From contig CAJUIX010000012.1 of the NCBI GenBank assembly GCA_910586665.1, positions 28,794 to 92,793 of the forward strand: a stretch of 64,000 nucleotides of DNA, given 5' to 3'. Source of the stretch: an uncultured Duncaniella sp. (GTDB taxonomy: Bacteria > Bacteroidota > Bacteroidia > Bacteroidales > Muribaculaceae). Shown in pieces: positions 18,156 through 27,306 of this stretch (positions are counted from its first letter, which is position 1; each line of letters starts with the position of its first letter). The notes beneath the pieces are model-generated. The model did no database searches. It was not told the DNA's origin and was given only the letters and a program-made list of their open reading frames with translations. Made by a program: the position numbers and the translations under genes.

Positions 18156-18929
18156 TCAGGACTGCTGCTGAAATTCGGACGACGACTGGAGTATGCCCCT
18201 TCCGAAGGATCGGTAGGTGTCAGGCTCGATTTCTATCTCAGGCTCGGAGAGCTTGACGCCGGCCCCGGGCAGGCGCCATGCCACATACTTGCTCGGTATG
18301 CCCCGTCCGAGCCACTGCTGCTCGTAATATGTGCGTATCGGGGGCACAATGGCATTGGCCTCGGAGTTGTAGAGGTCGGCCGTCGCGTGGAGCGGGGTGA
18401 TGCCGTTGTGGCGCAGCATCTCCGTGGTGTAGGTGAATAGGAAGGGGCTGTCGGTCTTGAGGTGTATGATTCCTCCGGGCGCGAGCACTTGGCGGTAGAT
18501 GTCGAGGAAGTGGGTGCCTGTCAGGCGCTTGTTCACCTTCTTCATCTGCGGGTCGGGGAAGGTGATCCATATCTCCGCCACCTCTCCGGGGGCGAAGAAG
18601 GAGGGGAGGAGGTGGATTGACGTGCGGAGGAAGGCCACGTTGGTCATGCCGAGCGAGTCGGCCTCCTTGGCGCCTGTCCACATGCGCGCCCCCTTGATGT
18701 CGATGCCGATGAAGTTCCTGTCGGGGTAGAGCTTACCCATGCCCACGGCATACTCCCCCTTGCCGCACCCTAACTCGAGGATGATAGGGTTGGAGTTGCC
18801 GAAGACCTTCTCGCCCCACCTGCCGCGCAGGGGGCATCCCCCCTCGGCGTCGAGCACCTGCTTCGGATATTGGTAGACGCGCTCGAGCGTCTCCATCTCG
18901 GCAAATTTTTTAAGCTTGTTTTTTCCCAT
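18156..18929 (-). CDS. trmB: tRNA (guanine-46-N7)-methyltransferase
   Basis: A 257-residue enzyme with SAM motif ILELGCGKGEYAVGMG, IGIDIKGARMWTGAKEA, and the family signature ITFPDPQMKKVNKRLTGTHF. It methylates G46 in the tRNA variable loop. The residues after about 225 (EPEIEIEPDTYRSFGRG) form a short family-variable tail. It lies between mrp and sufE on the same strand with short spacers. Confidence 0.95.
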   Translation of the reverse strand: MGKNKLKKFAEMETLERVYQYPKQVLDAEGGCPLRGRWGEKVFGNSNPIILELGCGKGEYAVGMGKLYPDRNFIGIDIKGARMWTGAKEADSLGMTNVAFLRTSIHLLPSFFAPGEVAEIWITFPDPQMKKVNKRLTGTHFLDIYRQVLAPGGIIHLKTDSPFLFTYTTEMLRHNGITPLHATADLYNSEANAIVPPIRTYYEQQWLGRGIPSKYVAWRLPGAGVKLSEPEIEIEPDTYRSFGRGILQSSSEFQQQS

Positions 18930-18950
18930 CGCTGCTTCTTGGGTGGGTGG

Positions 18951-19382
18951 TTACTGCATATTCTGTTTGGCCTGGAAGGCGAGCGCGTAGAGCCGCATCT
19001 GCTTCACCATAGCGAGAAGGCCGTTGGAGCGGGTGGGGGAGAGGTGCTCCGACAGGCCTATGTCGTCGATGAAGTGGAGGTCGGCTTTGAGGATGTCGTC
19101 GGGGGTCTGGTTGTCGAGCACCTGGATCAGGAGCGAGATGATACCCTTGACGATGATTGCGTCGGAGTCGGCGGTGTAGTGTATCTTCCCCTCCGGGGTC
19201 AGATCGGCGTTGAGCCACACACGGCTCTGGCACCCCTCGATGAGGTGGTCGGGTGTCTTGTACTTCTCCTCGATTTCAGGCAGGCTGTTGCCGAGGTCGA
19301 TGATCATGCCGTAGCGGTCCATCCAGTCGTCGACGTCGGAAAATTCGTCGACGATGTCATTCTGTATCTCGTCTATTGTCAT
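18951..19382 (-). CDS. sufE: SufE-family sulfur acceptor
   Basis: A 143-residue protein with the SufE core YGMIIDLGNSLPEIEEKYK and the sulfur-accepting Cys in IEGCQSRVW near residue 51. SufE takes persulfide from the SufS cysteine desulfurase and passes it to SufBCD. The start ATG at 19382 follows a TAACTTTG box at 19432-19425. It heads a leftward operon with trmB and mrp. Confidence 0.94.
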   Translation of the reverse strand: MTIDEIQNDIVDEFSDVDDWMDRYGMIIDLGNSLPEIEEKYKTPDHLIEGCQSRVWLNADLTPEGKIHYTADSDAIIVKGIISLLIQVLDNQTPDDILKADLHFIDDIGLSEHLSPTRSNGLLAMVKQMRLYALAFQAKQNMQ

Positions 19383-19424
19383 AATTGTCCTTTGTGCTGA
19401 TTAAAAGATGTGGATTTATTGTCG

Positions 19425-19432
19425 CAAAGTTA
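19425..19432 (-). promoter_or_regulatory. -7 box for the sufE-trmB-mrp operon
   Basis: Reads TAACTTTG on the minus strand, 42 bases before the sufE start. Confidence 0.55.
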
Positions 19433-19618
19433 CAAAATTACGCAAGAAGTGACTTGAAGTTATTAAATGTTAACATTTATCCCCTCCTCCCTGCCGCTCC
19501 CGCCCCTAAATGCCCTTCCAAGGTCAGAAATACCCCTCTTAGCCCCTAAAAAGCCACTGTTGTTACATAGTGACAAGTAAATGCAACGAGAGTGAATCCC
19601 TCTTCGGCCCAATAAATA

Positions 19619-19626
19619 TAACTTTG
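19619..19626 (+). promoter_or_regulatory. -7 box for the GH31-GH43 operon
   Basis: TAACTTTG, 54 bases before the GH31 ATG. The rest of the roughly 300-base gap 19383-19680 shows no other clear signal. Confidence 0.55.
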
Positions 19627-19680
19627 CAACAGTGACAGACCTTCCCTGTCGGCAATAGTAAGCCATAACCAATCACCCCC

Positions 19681-22089
19681 ATGCAAGACATGATGCAGAA
19701 GACATCAATTCTATTCCTCCTGTCCCTCTTCTCACTCTTCGGTCTTTCCCGGCTGGAGGCCGCGGAGCGCACCCCGTCCGTAAGCTTCATCACACCCTCC
19801 ATAGTCAGGGTGCAGTGGGCCGCGTCCGACAGCCTGCGCGACAATGCCACCGGCGTCTGCGTCTACACCCCCGGCAAGGTCGACGTTAAGGTAAGCCGCT
19901 CCGGGGACAAGACTATCTATCTCAGCCAGGAGTTATGCGTGGAGATGGATGATGCCGGCGCGCTGACCTTCAGGGACGCCGTGAGTGGCAGGGTGCTCCT
20001 CGCCGAGAAGCGGGAGCGTCCCAGGTGGAGCGAGCAGGGTGTGCGCGAGCGCATCGTCTACGATGAGGCCTCGGCCCGCATCGAGGAGACCGCCAACGGC
20101 AAGGTGACTGTCAAGGACATCGTCCGCCGCGACACCCTCGGCCACTACACCCGCTTCGGCAACAGCTTCGACTTCCGTCCCGACGAGGGTCTCTACGGCC
20201 TCGGCGCCCACATGGAGGACTACATGGACCTTAACGGCAAGACTCTCTATCTGACTCAGCACAATCTGAAGGCCACTGTCCCCGTGCTCCTCTCGACCGC
20301 GGGCTACGGGCTCCTCTTCGACGCCGGCTGCGCGATGAAGTTCGACGCCGGCACCATAATCTACGATGCGGCCAACTCCCTCGACTACTATTTCATGAAG
20401 GGCGCGGACTTTGATGCCGTGATAAGCAAGTACCGCTACCTGACCGGCTCCGTCCCGATGCTCCCGCGCTATGCCTTCGGCTATATCCAGTCGAAGGAGC
20501 GCTACGTCAGCAGCGACGACATCCTCTCGACCCTCGCGGAGTATCGCCGCCGCCACGTCCCTATCGACATGATTGTCCAGGACTGGAACTACTGGCCCGA
20601 GGGGTGGGGCTACATGAAGATGAACCGCAAGTACTATCCCGACCCCGGAGCCCTGGCCGACTCGGTCCATGCGCTCAACGCCCGCCTCATGGTCAGCATC
20701 TGGCCCAACCCGCAATACTGCCCCCAGGAGAGGGACTTCCGAGAGAAGGGCTTCATGCTCGAGCACTCGGTCTACGATGCCTTCAATCCCGATGCGCGCC
20801 GCTACTACTGGGGCTATGCCGACCGCGAGTTTTTCGCCAACGGCTTCGATGCCTGGTGGTGCGACAGTAGCGAGCCACTCGACGGCGACTGGAACAAGAT
20901 GCCCGACCCGGTCGACGGCCACCCCTACTCCCGCACCGACCATGAGCGCCGCTGGGAGCTCAACAAGGAAATCCTCGCCGACGCCCTCGGCGCAGAGCGC
21001 GGCAATCTCTACTCGCTCTATCACTCTATGGGCATTTATGAGAATCAGAGGGCTGCGACCGGGGCCAAGCGTGTCCTCAACCTCACGCGCTCCTCCTACG
21101 CCGGGCAGCAGCGCTATGGGACGGTGGTCTGGAACGGCGACACCTACGCCTCGTGGGAGTCGTTCAGGCAGCAGATTCCTGCCGGACTCAATTTCATGGC
21201 CACAGGCTGCCCCTACTGGACGGTCGACGTCGGCTCCTTCTTCATCCGCAGCGACAGCCGCTGGTTCTACAAGGGGGAGTTTCCCGACGGGGTCGCCGAT
21301 GACGGCTATAAGGAGTATTACACCCGCATGTTCCAGTGGGCTGCCTTCCTCCCCATGCTCCGCAGCCACGGCACCGATACCCCCCGCGAAATCTGGCGCT
21401 TCGGCGAGCCCGGCACGCCCTACTACGACGCCATCCTCCGCATGATCCGCCTGCGCTACTCCCTCCTCCCCTACATCTATAGCATGGCGGCTGCCCAGAC
21501 CTTCAGTGACTACACTATGGCCCGCATGCTCACCTTCGACTTCGCCGCCGACACCGCCGTGCGCGACATAAAGGACCAGTATATGTTTGGCGACATCCTC
21601 GTCTGCCCAGTCACCTCCCCCGGAGCCGCCTCACGCAGGGTCTACCTCCCGCGTGCCGATGAGAATGACGGGTGGTTTGACTACTGGAGCGGCGAGCGCC
21701 ACGATGCCGGCAGGTGGATTGAGGCTGCCGCGCCGATTGACCGCCTCCCCCTCTTCGTAAGAGCCGGAAGTATTATAGCCACCGGCGAGGTGACCGAGTA
21801 TGCCGACGCGCAGCTCGGCCGGCCGCTGACCGTCAGCGTCTATCCCGGCAGGGATGCCGAATTCCTGTTCTACGAGGACGCGGGCGACGGCTACGGCTAT
21901 GAGTCGGGCGAGTACATCACCGTCCCCCTCCGCTGGGACGACAGCTCCCGCCGTCTTACCATAGGCGCCCGTAGCGGTGCCTACCCCGGCTTGAACGCTT
22001 CGCGCCGCATCACCGTCAGGATTCCCGGCGGCGAGAGGAGCATAGATTACGACGGCACCCCCGCTGTCGTCGACATGTCGGCCCTCTGA
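19681..22089 (+). CDS. Secreted glycoside hydrolase family 31 enzyme
   Basis: An 802-residue protein with a Sec signal peptide ending after RLEAAE. An N-terminal beta-sandwich is followed by a TIM barrel with DMIVQDWNYWPEGWGYMKM and the catalytic region FDAWWCDSSEPLDG near residue 394, whose Asp should be the nucleophile. Beta-sheet domains close the chain. GH31 enzymes release alpha-linked glucose or xylose; the WxDSSEP form is seen in Bacteroidales alpha-xylosidase-like members, but I cannot fix the substrate. It precedes the GH43-like gene by 60 bases. The second Met (19690) is another possible start. Confidence 0.9.
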   Translation: MQDMMQKTSILFLLSLFSLFGLSRLEAAERTPSVSFITPSIVRVQWAASDSLRDNATGVCVYTPGKVDVKVSRSGDKTIYLSQELCVEMDDAGALTFRDAVSGRVLLAEKRERPRWSEQGVRERIVYDEASARIEETANGKVTVKDIVRRDTLGHYTRFGNSFDFRPDEGLYGLGAHMEDYMDLNGKTLYLTQHNLKATVPVLLSTAGYGLLFDAGCAMKFDAGTIIYDAANSLDYYFMKGADFDAVISKYRYLTGSVPMLPRYAFGYIQSKERYVSSDDILSTLAEYRRRHVPIDMIVQDWNYWPEGWGYMKMNRKYYPDPGALADSVHALNARLMVSIWPNPQYCPQERDFREKGFMLEHSVYDAFNPDARRYYWGYADREFFANGFDAWWCDSSEPLDGDWNKMPDPVDGHPYSRTDHERRWELNKEILADALGAERGNLYSLYHSMGIYENQRAATGAKRVLNLTRSSYAGQQRYGTVVWNGDTYASWESFRQQIPAGLNFMATGCPYWTVDVGSFFIRSDSRWFYKGEFPDGVADDGYKEYYTRMFQWAAFLPMLRSHGTDTPREIWRFGEPGTPYYDAILRMIRLRYSLLPYIYSMAAAQTFSDYTMARMLTFDFAADTAVRDIKDQYMFGDILVCPVTSPGAASRRVYLPRADENDGWFDYWSGERHDAGRWIEAAAPIDRLPLFVRAGSIIATGEVTEYADAQLGRPLTVSVYPGRDAEFLFYEDAGDGYGYESGEYITVPLRWDDSSRRLTIGARSGAYPGLNASRRITVRIPGGERSIDYDGTPAVVDMSAL

Positions 22090-22149
22090 GCCCGCTTGCA
22101 ACAACGGACATTAACGAATTAACATTATTATTATATATAAAACCACATT

Positions 22150-24231
22150 ATGAACCTAAGGAATATCATCTCAGGAAAGACAGTGCTTATGGCCGCCCTC
22201 CTCGCGGCTGCGGCCCTCCCGCAGGGTCTTGAGGCTGCAGGGAAGGGTGACAAAGGGAAGTTTGTCCACACCGCCCCCGGAAACCCCTATCTCCCGCTGT
22301 GGGAACACCTCCCCGACGGCGAGCCGCGTGTGTTCGAGGACCCCGACAGACCCGGAAAGTACAGGGCCTACATCGTCGGCTCGCACGACGTGAGCTATAA
22401 GGGCTACTGCGGCTCCGACATCCGCATCTGGTCGGCCCCGGTGGAGGACCTCTCGAGCTGGCGCGACGAAGGTCCCGCCTTCACCTTCAAGCACGACGGC
22501 AAGTGGGACATCATGTTTGCCCCCGACCTTGTCGAAGTGCGTGAGAAGGACGGCTCCAAGACCTACTATCTCTACCCCCACAGCCGCGGCGCGGGCCGCG
22601 AGGCGCTCGTCACCAAGGGCAAGCGTCCCGACGGGCCTTTCGAGCCGGTCAACCTTGACGAGGCGACGGGCCGCGCCCTCCACGGAAGCATACTCGGCTT
22701 CGACCCCTCGATATATGTGGAGCAGATTACCGACCCGGCTGATCCCGACTATGCCACCGGCTACCGCGCCTACGGCTTCTGGGGCTTCCAGCGCTCCTTG
22801 GCGGCGCAGCTCGACCCGAAGACCATGTATTCGCTCCGTCCCGGCACCGAGCTTATCCCCTATCTCCTCCCCGCCGGCAAGAACTACGGCACCCTCCGCC
22901 AGCCCGAGCAGGAGTATCCCTGCATCTACCCCGGCGAGGACCTCGGCAAGTTCAACTTCTTCGAGGCTTCGTCAATCAGAAAGGTCGGCAACAAGTATGT
23001 CACCGTCTACAGCGGTTATTCCGGCCCTGACTACGGCCTCGGCAGCAGCAACTCCACCCTGCGCTATGCATACGCCGACTCCCCCCTCGGCCCCTGGAAG
23101 ATAGGCGGCGTGGTGGTTGACTCCCGCGCTCCCGAACTCGGCACTGACGGCATGGTCCTCCGCACCACCAACGGCGGCCACAACACACACGGCAGTATCG
23201 AGCAGATCAACGGCCAGTGGTATGTGTTCTACCACCGCCCGCCGCGCAACTTCGGCTTCGCCCGCCAGGCAATGGTGGCCCCGATCAAGGTCGAGTACGA
23301 CGAAAAGTCTGTGGCCGACGGCGGCAAGGTGCGCATCACCGGTTTCGACCCCTACACCTCCGACAAGTCTTGGTCTGTCAAGGACTCCAAGGGCAACCAC
23401 TACACTGGCGCCGAGGTGACTTCCGAAGGTTTCCACTTCTACGGCCTCGACCCCTACCGCTACTATCCCGCAGGCATCGCCTGCTATCTCACCAACGTCG
23501 GGATGCAGCAGGATTCGTGGGACATCTGGGATAATAACGCACCCGTGGCCGGCTTTGGCAACGGTGACGCTGCCGGTTTCAAATACTTCGGCTTCGGCGG
23601 CCTCGACAAGGCTCAGTATGGTCTCAAGCCTTTCAAGGGCTCGCGCAAGGGTGACCGCTCCACGCTCAACCTCTTCGTGAAGCCCCGCACCGACCGCGAG
23701 TTCAAAATCAATGTATGGCTCGACGCCCCCGGCGACAAGGGTGCATGGAAGGGCACACGCATCGCGCAGATTGCCGTCCCCGCCTCGTCGGCACAGGAAG
23801 TGACCAATTTCAAGGCCGACGTCTCCGCCTTCGTCGACAATCTCGACAAGAAGCACTCCCTCTATGTCGTGGCCGAGGGTGCCGAGGGGCAGCCCCTCTT
23901 CGACCTCGTCGGTCTCGGCTTCAGCCGTAAGGGTAAGTCGCTCGAGCGTCCCTGCGCACCGAAAGTCTTTATCCAGGTTAACGGCAAGGACCTTGCAGTG
24001 CCCGAGCTCCCCGTGCGCATGACCCCTGAGAACGGCATCACCGGCTATGACATCTACGAGCTTGACTGCGCGGCCTCCCCTTCGGGCAAGCACATCATCA
24101 CTGCCGGCGCCGACAATAAGGATGTGAAGGTAGAGGTGGTCCAGCCCTCTGCCCCCGGCCAGCCCACAGAGGTGAAGTTTGACTACAAGGGCGTCGTCAA
24201 GACCTATCGCATCAATTTCAAGGCTTCTTAA
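22150..24231 (+). CDS. Secreted family 43-like glycoside hydrolase
   Basis: A 693-residue exported protein (signal peptide to about GLEAAGKG). A five-bladed propeller of GH43 type is suggested by EPRVFEDPDRPGKYRAYI, WDIMFAPDLVEV, FDPSIYVEQI and FNFFEASSIRKVGNKYVTV, where the acidic residues fit base, modulator and acid roles. About 300 more residues form beta-rich domains, including a carbohydrate-binding-like part. Together with GH31 it probably trims a plant or mucosal glycan. No SusC/SusD genes are adjacent. Confidence 0.8.
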   Translation: MNLRNIISGKTVLMAALLAAAALPQGLEAAGKGDKGKFVHTAPGNPYLPLWEHLPDGEPRVFEDPDRPGKYRAYIVGSHDVSYKGYCGSDIRIWSAPVEDLSSWRDEGPAFTFKHDGKWDIMFAPDLVEVREKDGSKTYYLYPHSRGAGREALVTKGKRPDGPFEPVNLDEATGRALHGSILGFDPSIYVEQITDPADPDYATGYRAYGFWGFQRSLAAQLDPKTMYSLRPGTELIPYLLPAGKNYGTLRQPEQEYPCIYPGEDLGKFNFFEASSIRKVGNKYVTVYSGYSGPDYGLGSSNSTLRYAYADSPLGPWKIGGVVVDSRAPELGTDGMVLRTTNGGHNTHGSIEQINGQWYVFYHRPPRNFGFARQAMVAPIKVEYDEKSVADGGKVRITGFDPYTSDKSWSVKDSKGNHYTGAEVTSEGFHFYGLDPYRYYPAGIACYLTNVGMQQDSWDIWDNNAPVAGFGNGDAAGFKYFGFGGLDKAQYGLKPFKGSRKGDRSTLNLFVKPRTDREFKINVWLDAPGDKGAWKGTRIAQIAVPASSAQEVTNFKADVSAFVDNLDKKHSLYVVAEGAEGQPLFDLVGLGFSRKGKSLERPCAPKVFIQVNGKDLAVPELPVRMTPENGITGYDIYELDCAASPSGKHIITAGADNKDVKVEVVQPSAPGQPTEVKFDYKGVVKTYRINFKAS

Positions 24232-24239
24232 GCAAGATG

Positions 24240-24485
24240 GCTCGGAGAGCCTGAACTATAGAAGCCCCAGGGTAAGCGAAGGCCGCAGGCCGTAGCGATG
24301 CCTGGGGTTATGTGATATTTGATATGATAGTTTGCATCGGAGATGCTAATTATCATAATGATAAGCATCTCCGATGCACATTCTACATTTTACGTTTGTC
24401 TACCCCAGGCATCGCTACGGCCTGCGGCCTTCGCTTACCCTGGGGTTTCTCTTGCCTAAGGTCTCCGACCTATTCACTGACGGGC
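24240..24485. repeat. Composite palindromic repeat, fullest copy
   Basis: The 381-base gap before purN holds, in order: GGCTCGGAGAGCC, a CCCCAGG/CCTGGGG unit (24265-24307), the TGCATCGGAGATGCT hairpin (24333-24378), an inverted CCCCAGG/CCTGGGG unit (24403-24445), and TTTCTCTTGCCTAAGGTC. This is a near mirror arrangement. The two halves seen at 2010-2178 and 5218-5382 look like parts of it. Confidence 0.85.
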
Positions 24486-24574
24486 ACAGGATTTTGAACG
24501 CCCTCATTGTTAATATGTGTTAAACAAATCAGGCATTTAATCCCCGCTGCCGGCCAAGTTCTGCGGAAAAGCTA

Positions 24575-24582
24575 TACTTTTG
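24575..24582 (+). promoter_or_regulatory. -7 box for purN
   Basis: TACTTTTG fits TAnnTTTG and lies 30 bases before the ATG at 24613. Confidence 0.55.
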
Positions 24583-24612
24583 CGTTCTGTAACAGAAAAA
24601 ACTTTGACAGCG

Positions 24613-25176
24613 ATGAAGAAGATAGCCATATTTGCATCGGGGAGCGGCAGCAATGCCGAGAATATAATCCGCTATTTCCGCGACGGAGAGCGCGGGGCCG
24701 AGGTGGCGCTCGTGGTCTGCAACAAGCCCGACGCCGGCGTCATCAGCCGCAGCCGTGCCCTCGGAGTGGAGACAGCCGTGCTCAGCCGCAGTCAGATTAA
24801 CGACCGGGAGCTTATGCTCGGGTTGCTCGGTGAGCGCGGGGTCGACCTGATAGTCCTCGCTGGCTTTCTGCTGATGATTCCGGGCTTTCTCATCGAGACA
24901 TATAGCGACAGAATTGTCAACATCCACCCCTCGCTGCTTCCGAAATTCGGTGGTAAAGGGATGTATGGCCGCCATGTGCATGAGGCGGTGGTTGCCGCGC
25001 GAGAGAGTGAGACCGGCATTACTATCCACTATGTCAGCGAGAAGTGCGACGAAGGTCGGATCATCTTCCAGGCAGTGACAGCAGTCAGCGAGACTGACAC
25101 CGCCGCCGACGTAGAAGCCAAAGTCCACGCCCTCGAATGGAAACACTTCCCGGAAGTCATAGCCGAGCTGCTCTAA
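24613..25176 (+). CDS. purN: Phosphoribosylglycinamide formyltransferase
   Basis: A 187-residue enzyme. It has KIAIFASGSGSNAENII at the N-terminus, VNIHPSLLPKFGGKGMYG with the catalytic Asn and His, and EKCDEGRIIFQ with the catalytic Asp. It formylates GAR with 10-formyl-THF in purine synthesis. An upstream in-frame start at 24580 would overlap the promoter and add residues foreign to the family, so 24613 is chosen. Confidence 0.95.
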   Translation: MKKIAIFASGSGSNAENIIRYFRDGERGAEVALVVCNKPDAGVISRSRALGVETAVLSRSQINDRELMLGLLGERGVDLIVLAGFLLMIPGFLIETYSDRIVNIHPSLLPKFGGKGMYGRHVHEAVVAARESETGITIHYVSEKCDEGRIIFQAVTAVSETDTAADVEAKVHALEWKHFPEVIAELL

Positions 25177-25331
25177 AGACCTTAGTCTTTAACATCTTAA
25201 AGAGTCCTTAAAGTCTTTAAAGTCCTTAAGGTCCTTAACGACCCTATAAACCCAAACCTTAAACCAACTCTATACTCTATACTTTAAACTCTATACTAAA
25301 AAATAAACCTTAAACCCAAACCTTCAACCCT
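25177..25331. repeat. Short tandem AT-rich repeats between purN and DUF2461
   Basis: AGTCCTTAAAGTCTTTAAAG-like words repeat from 25196 to 25240, followed by AAACCTTAAACC-type words to 25330. There is no gene. The second part resembles the repeats at 16830-16999. Confidence 0.6.
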
Positions 25332-26006
25332 ATGAATCCCCCCTACATGCCCCGTGTGTTTGACTTTCTTGACCGCCTGTCGCGCAACAACAACCGTGAA
25401 TGGTTCAAGGAGCACAAGAATGAGTATGACGAGCTTCGCGCCCTCTGGCTCGAGGACCTCGACCGACTCATAGCAATGGTGGCCCAGTGGATGCCCTCGG
25501 TTGCCGCGCAGACAGCGCGCCGGGCGGCCTACCGCATCTATCGCGACACGAGATTTTCAGCCGACAAGACCCCTTACAAGACATATTTCTCATCCTTCAT
25601 TTCGCCCCACGGACGCGAGAAGGACTATGCCGGCTTCTATATCCACCAGGACATCGACAGCAAGGAGTGCTGCCTCTACGGAGGCATCTGGTGTCCCCCG
25701 GCGCCGATACTCAACAAGCTCCGCCGCGCTATCGTCGACAATATCGAGGAGTGGGAGGAGATTATGAATTCCCCCGCCATAGTGAAGGACTACAGGGTCA
25801 TATCAATCAATCCGCTGAAGACCGTCCCGCGCGCCTATCCCAAGGACCATCCCCAGGCACAATGGCTTCGGATGCGTGACTACGGCCTCGCGCACGACAC
25901 CGGCCGGAAATTCTTCGAAGACCCCGCCTGGCCTGAGAAATCAGCCGAACTCCTCCGCCCTATGGCCCCCTTCGTCGAATTTCTCAACTATTCGATTGAC
26001 GAATAG
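25332..26006 (+). CDS. DUF2461 family protein
   Basis: A 224-residue protein with the DUF2461 (TIGR02453) signature: FLDRLSRNNNREWFKEHKN, then RIYRDTRFSADKTPYKTYF and DYAGFYIHQDIDSKECCLYGG. The family is widespread and of unknown biochemical function. It has no signal peptide and is probably cytoplasmic. It converges on the leftward toxin-antitoxin pair. Confidence 0.88.
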   Translation: MNPPYMPRVFDFLDRLSRNNNREWFKEHKNEYDELRALWLEDLDRLIAMVAQWMPSVAAQTARRAAYRIYRDTRFSADKTPYKTYFSSFISPHGREKDYAGFYIHQDIDSKECCLYGGIWCPPAPILNKLRRAIVDNIEEWEEIMNSPAIVKDYRVISINPLKTVPRAYPKDHPQAQWLRMRDYGLAHDTGRKFFEDPAWPEKSAELLRPMAPFVEFLNYSIDE

Positions 26007-26016
26007 CGCCCCCTTG

Positions 26017-26286
26017 TCAGAAAAGCTCTGAGTGGGAGCCGAAGCGCACGAGGGTGATTATCCCCGCTTCCTTGTCAAACCAAATGAGCAACGTGTCATT
26101 CTCGATATGACATTCCATGTGCCCCTTGTAGTTGCCGGTGAGGGGATGCGGCCTGTTTTCGTCGGGAATTGCATTGCCCGACGCCAGCAAATTGAGGATA
26201 TTCTCCAGTTTTTTCAGCATTTCAGGCTGATGCTTATATCGTTTGAGATCCTTTTTAAACTGTGTGGTCAGTTTTAGGATGTTCAT
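26017..26286 (-). CDS. YafQ-type mRNA interferase toxin
   Basis: An 89-residue RelE/ParE-superfamily protein. The pattern FKKDLKRYKHQ, RPHPLTGNYKGHMECHIEND, LLIWF and LVRFGSHSELF matches YafQ, where His residues catalyse ribosome-dependent mRNA cleavage. It overlaps the antitoxin stop by 4 bases (ATGA). The pair sits at the edge of the gene-poor region that precedes the prophage. Confidence 0.9.
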   Translation of the reverse strand: MNILKLTTQFKKDLKRYKHQPEMLKKLENILNLLASGNAIPDENRPHPLTGNYKGHMECHIENDTLLIWFDKEAGIITLVRFGSHSELF

Positions 26287-26528
26287 AGGGAGTCGACGAA
26301 GTTTCGAAAGTTGGAAAGGTCAAGCGTCTCGAGATTTTTGGCTTCCTCCGCCTCTTTCATTGCTGCCAATGTTGTCTTGTTGGGTCGTTCTGCGACAAAG
26401 GCCATCAGCACGCTCTCGACGAGATTGTTCAGGCTGCGGTTATGGCGCTTCGCCTCGGCTTGCAGACGGGCCAATAAGTCCTCGCTGAGACGGAAAGAGG
26501 TCTGTTTTCTTACGGATAGAGTATTCAT
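26283..26528 (-). CDS. Ribbon-helix-helix antitoxin
   Basis: An 81-residue protein. MNTLSVRKQTSFRLSEDLLA is a ribbon strand and first helix, followed by RHNRSLNNLVESVLM, the expected DNA-binding fold. The C-terminus (NLETLDLSNFRNFVDSL) should wrap the YafQ toxin. It is first in the operon and should repress its own promoter at 26551-26582. Confidence 0.85.
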   Translation of the reverse strand: MNTLSVRKQTSFRLSEDLLARLQAEAKRHNRSLNNLVESVLMAFVAERPNKTTLAAMKEAEEAKNLETLDLSNFRNFVDSL

Positions 26529-26540
26529 AGATGTGTGGTA

Positions 26541-26757
26541 TTATGTGTCGCAAAGATAGTGCATTTGTATAACACTTGCAATTCCTTCATTGTTTTTCAT
26601 GATGTCATTTCCCTCTTCGGTTGGGGCTTCCGGGGCGGGAGATTCGGGGGTGGGGGTTTCCTGTGCGGCCTCGCGGCGGAGGGCGGCACGTCGACGGGCG
26701 GCTGCCGAGCGCTCTATGGCCGCGTCTATCTCGGGACGTAGAGTAATGAATATGACG
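26541..26757 (-). pseudogene. Possible remnant reading frame without a start codon
   Basis: On the minus strand a frame reads TLRPEIDAAIERSAAARRRA, then PTPESPAPEAPTEE, and ends LCDT before a TAA. The composition (charged helix, then Pro/Glu-rich linker) looks protein-like, but no ATG, GTG or TTG lies upstream before the first stop. It also covers the toxin-antitoxin promoter. It could be a gene fragment or chance. Confidence 0.25.
26551..26582 (-). promoter_or_regulatory. Promoter of the YafQ toxin-antitoxin operon
   Basis: On the minus strand TTG (26582-26580) is followed after about 20 bases by TATCTTTG (26558-26551), a good Bacteroidales promoter, 23 bases before the antitoxin ATG. Confidence 0.6.
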
Positions 26758-27225
26758 AAGGGGGAATAGCGTAAATACGGGGGTAAAAATGAAATGTGAT
26801 TATTGAGTTTTTGTTAGTGCGTTTGTTTGTAGGGAGTTAGGGAGTTGGAGGTTAAAAACGAAATGTGTAAAAAGTTTACGAGGAGTTTATATGGGCGTTA
26901 CATTTTGAACGGTGGATGTAAAGTTTTTCTTTACATTGGAGGTTGCGGGGTGTCAAAGCTTTTACATCATCGGGGCTGCATGGCTGATTTTTGAGGCTGT
27001 GAGGCTCCGTTTTTCGCGTTGTGCCTGCGCGGATAAGGTTTTATCAGATTGGGAGAATGAGGGCGACAGAGGGGTTTATTTTGGCTCTATGGCGGGGTGC
27101 TTCCGCCGGTTCTGAGGGTGGAGTCTGAGGGGCCGCCGGTTGAGACTTGGCGCGTCATCAGCGCGAGCATGGCGACGGATCGCATTGCGCCGGTGGTCGT
27201 GGTTTTTGTGTTATTATTTTATGAA
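26758..27225. other. Gene-poor region before the prophage
   Basis: I find no convincing gene in these 468 bases. The only clear structure is a perfect hairpin ATGTAAAG-TTTTT-CTTTACAT at 26916-26936. Open frames here lack Bacteroidales-like starts and protein-like composition. Confidence 0.5.
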
Positions 27226-27256
27226 AATATTCCAAATAAGTACTATTTGGAATATT
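27226..27256. promoter_or_regulatory. Perfect 13-bp inverted repeat upstream of a small gene
   Basis: AATATTCCAAATA (27226-27238) and TATTTGGAATATT (27244-27256) pair perfectly around AGTAC. It ends 17 bases before the -7 box at 27274, so it covers the -33 region of the 27307 gene. That position fits an operator for a dimeric regulator. Confidence 0.65.
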
Positions 27257-27273
27257 TATTGGCTGATAATAGT

Positions 27274-27281
27274 TATATTTG
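27274..27281 (+). promoter_or_regulatory. -7 box for the 27307 gene
   Basis: TATATTTG, an exact TAnnTTTG match, 25 bases before the ATG. Confidence 0.6.
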
Positions 27282-27306
27282 CGGGGAATTTATAAAACGC
27301 TGCATC

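Noticed and set aside
19933..21369. 478-residue minus-strand frame
   Set aside because: It is the antisense shadow of the GH31 gene, whose motifs are clear in the other strand.
22972..24093. 373-residue minus-strand frame
   Set aside because: Antisense of the GH43-like gene; no motif and no start context.
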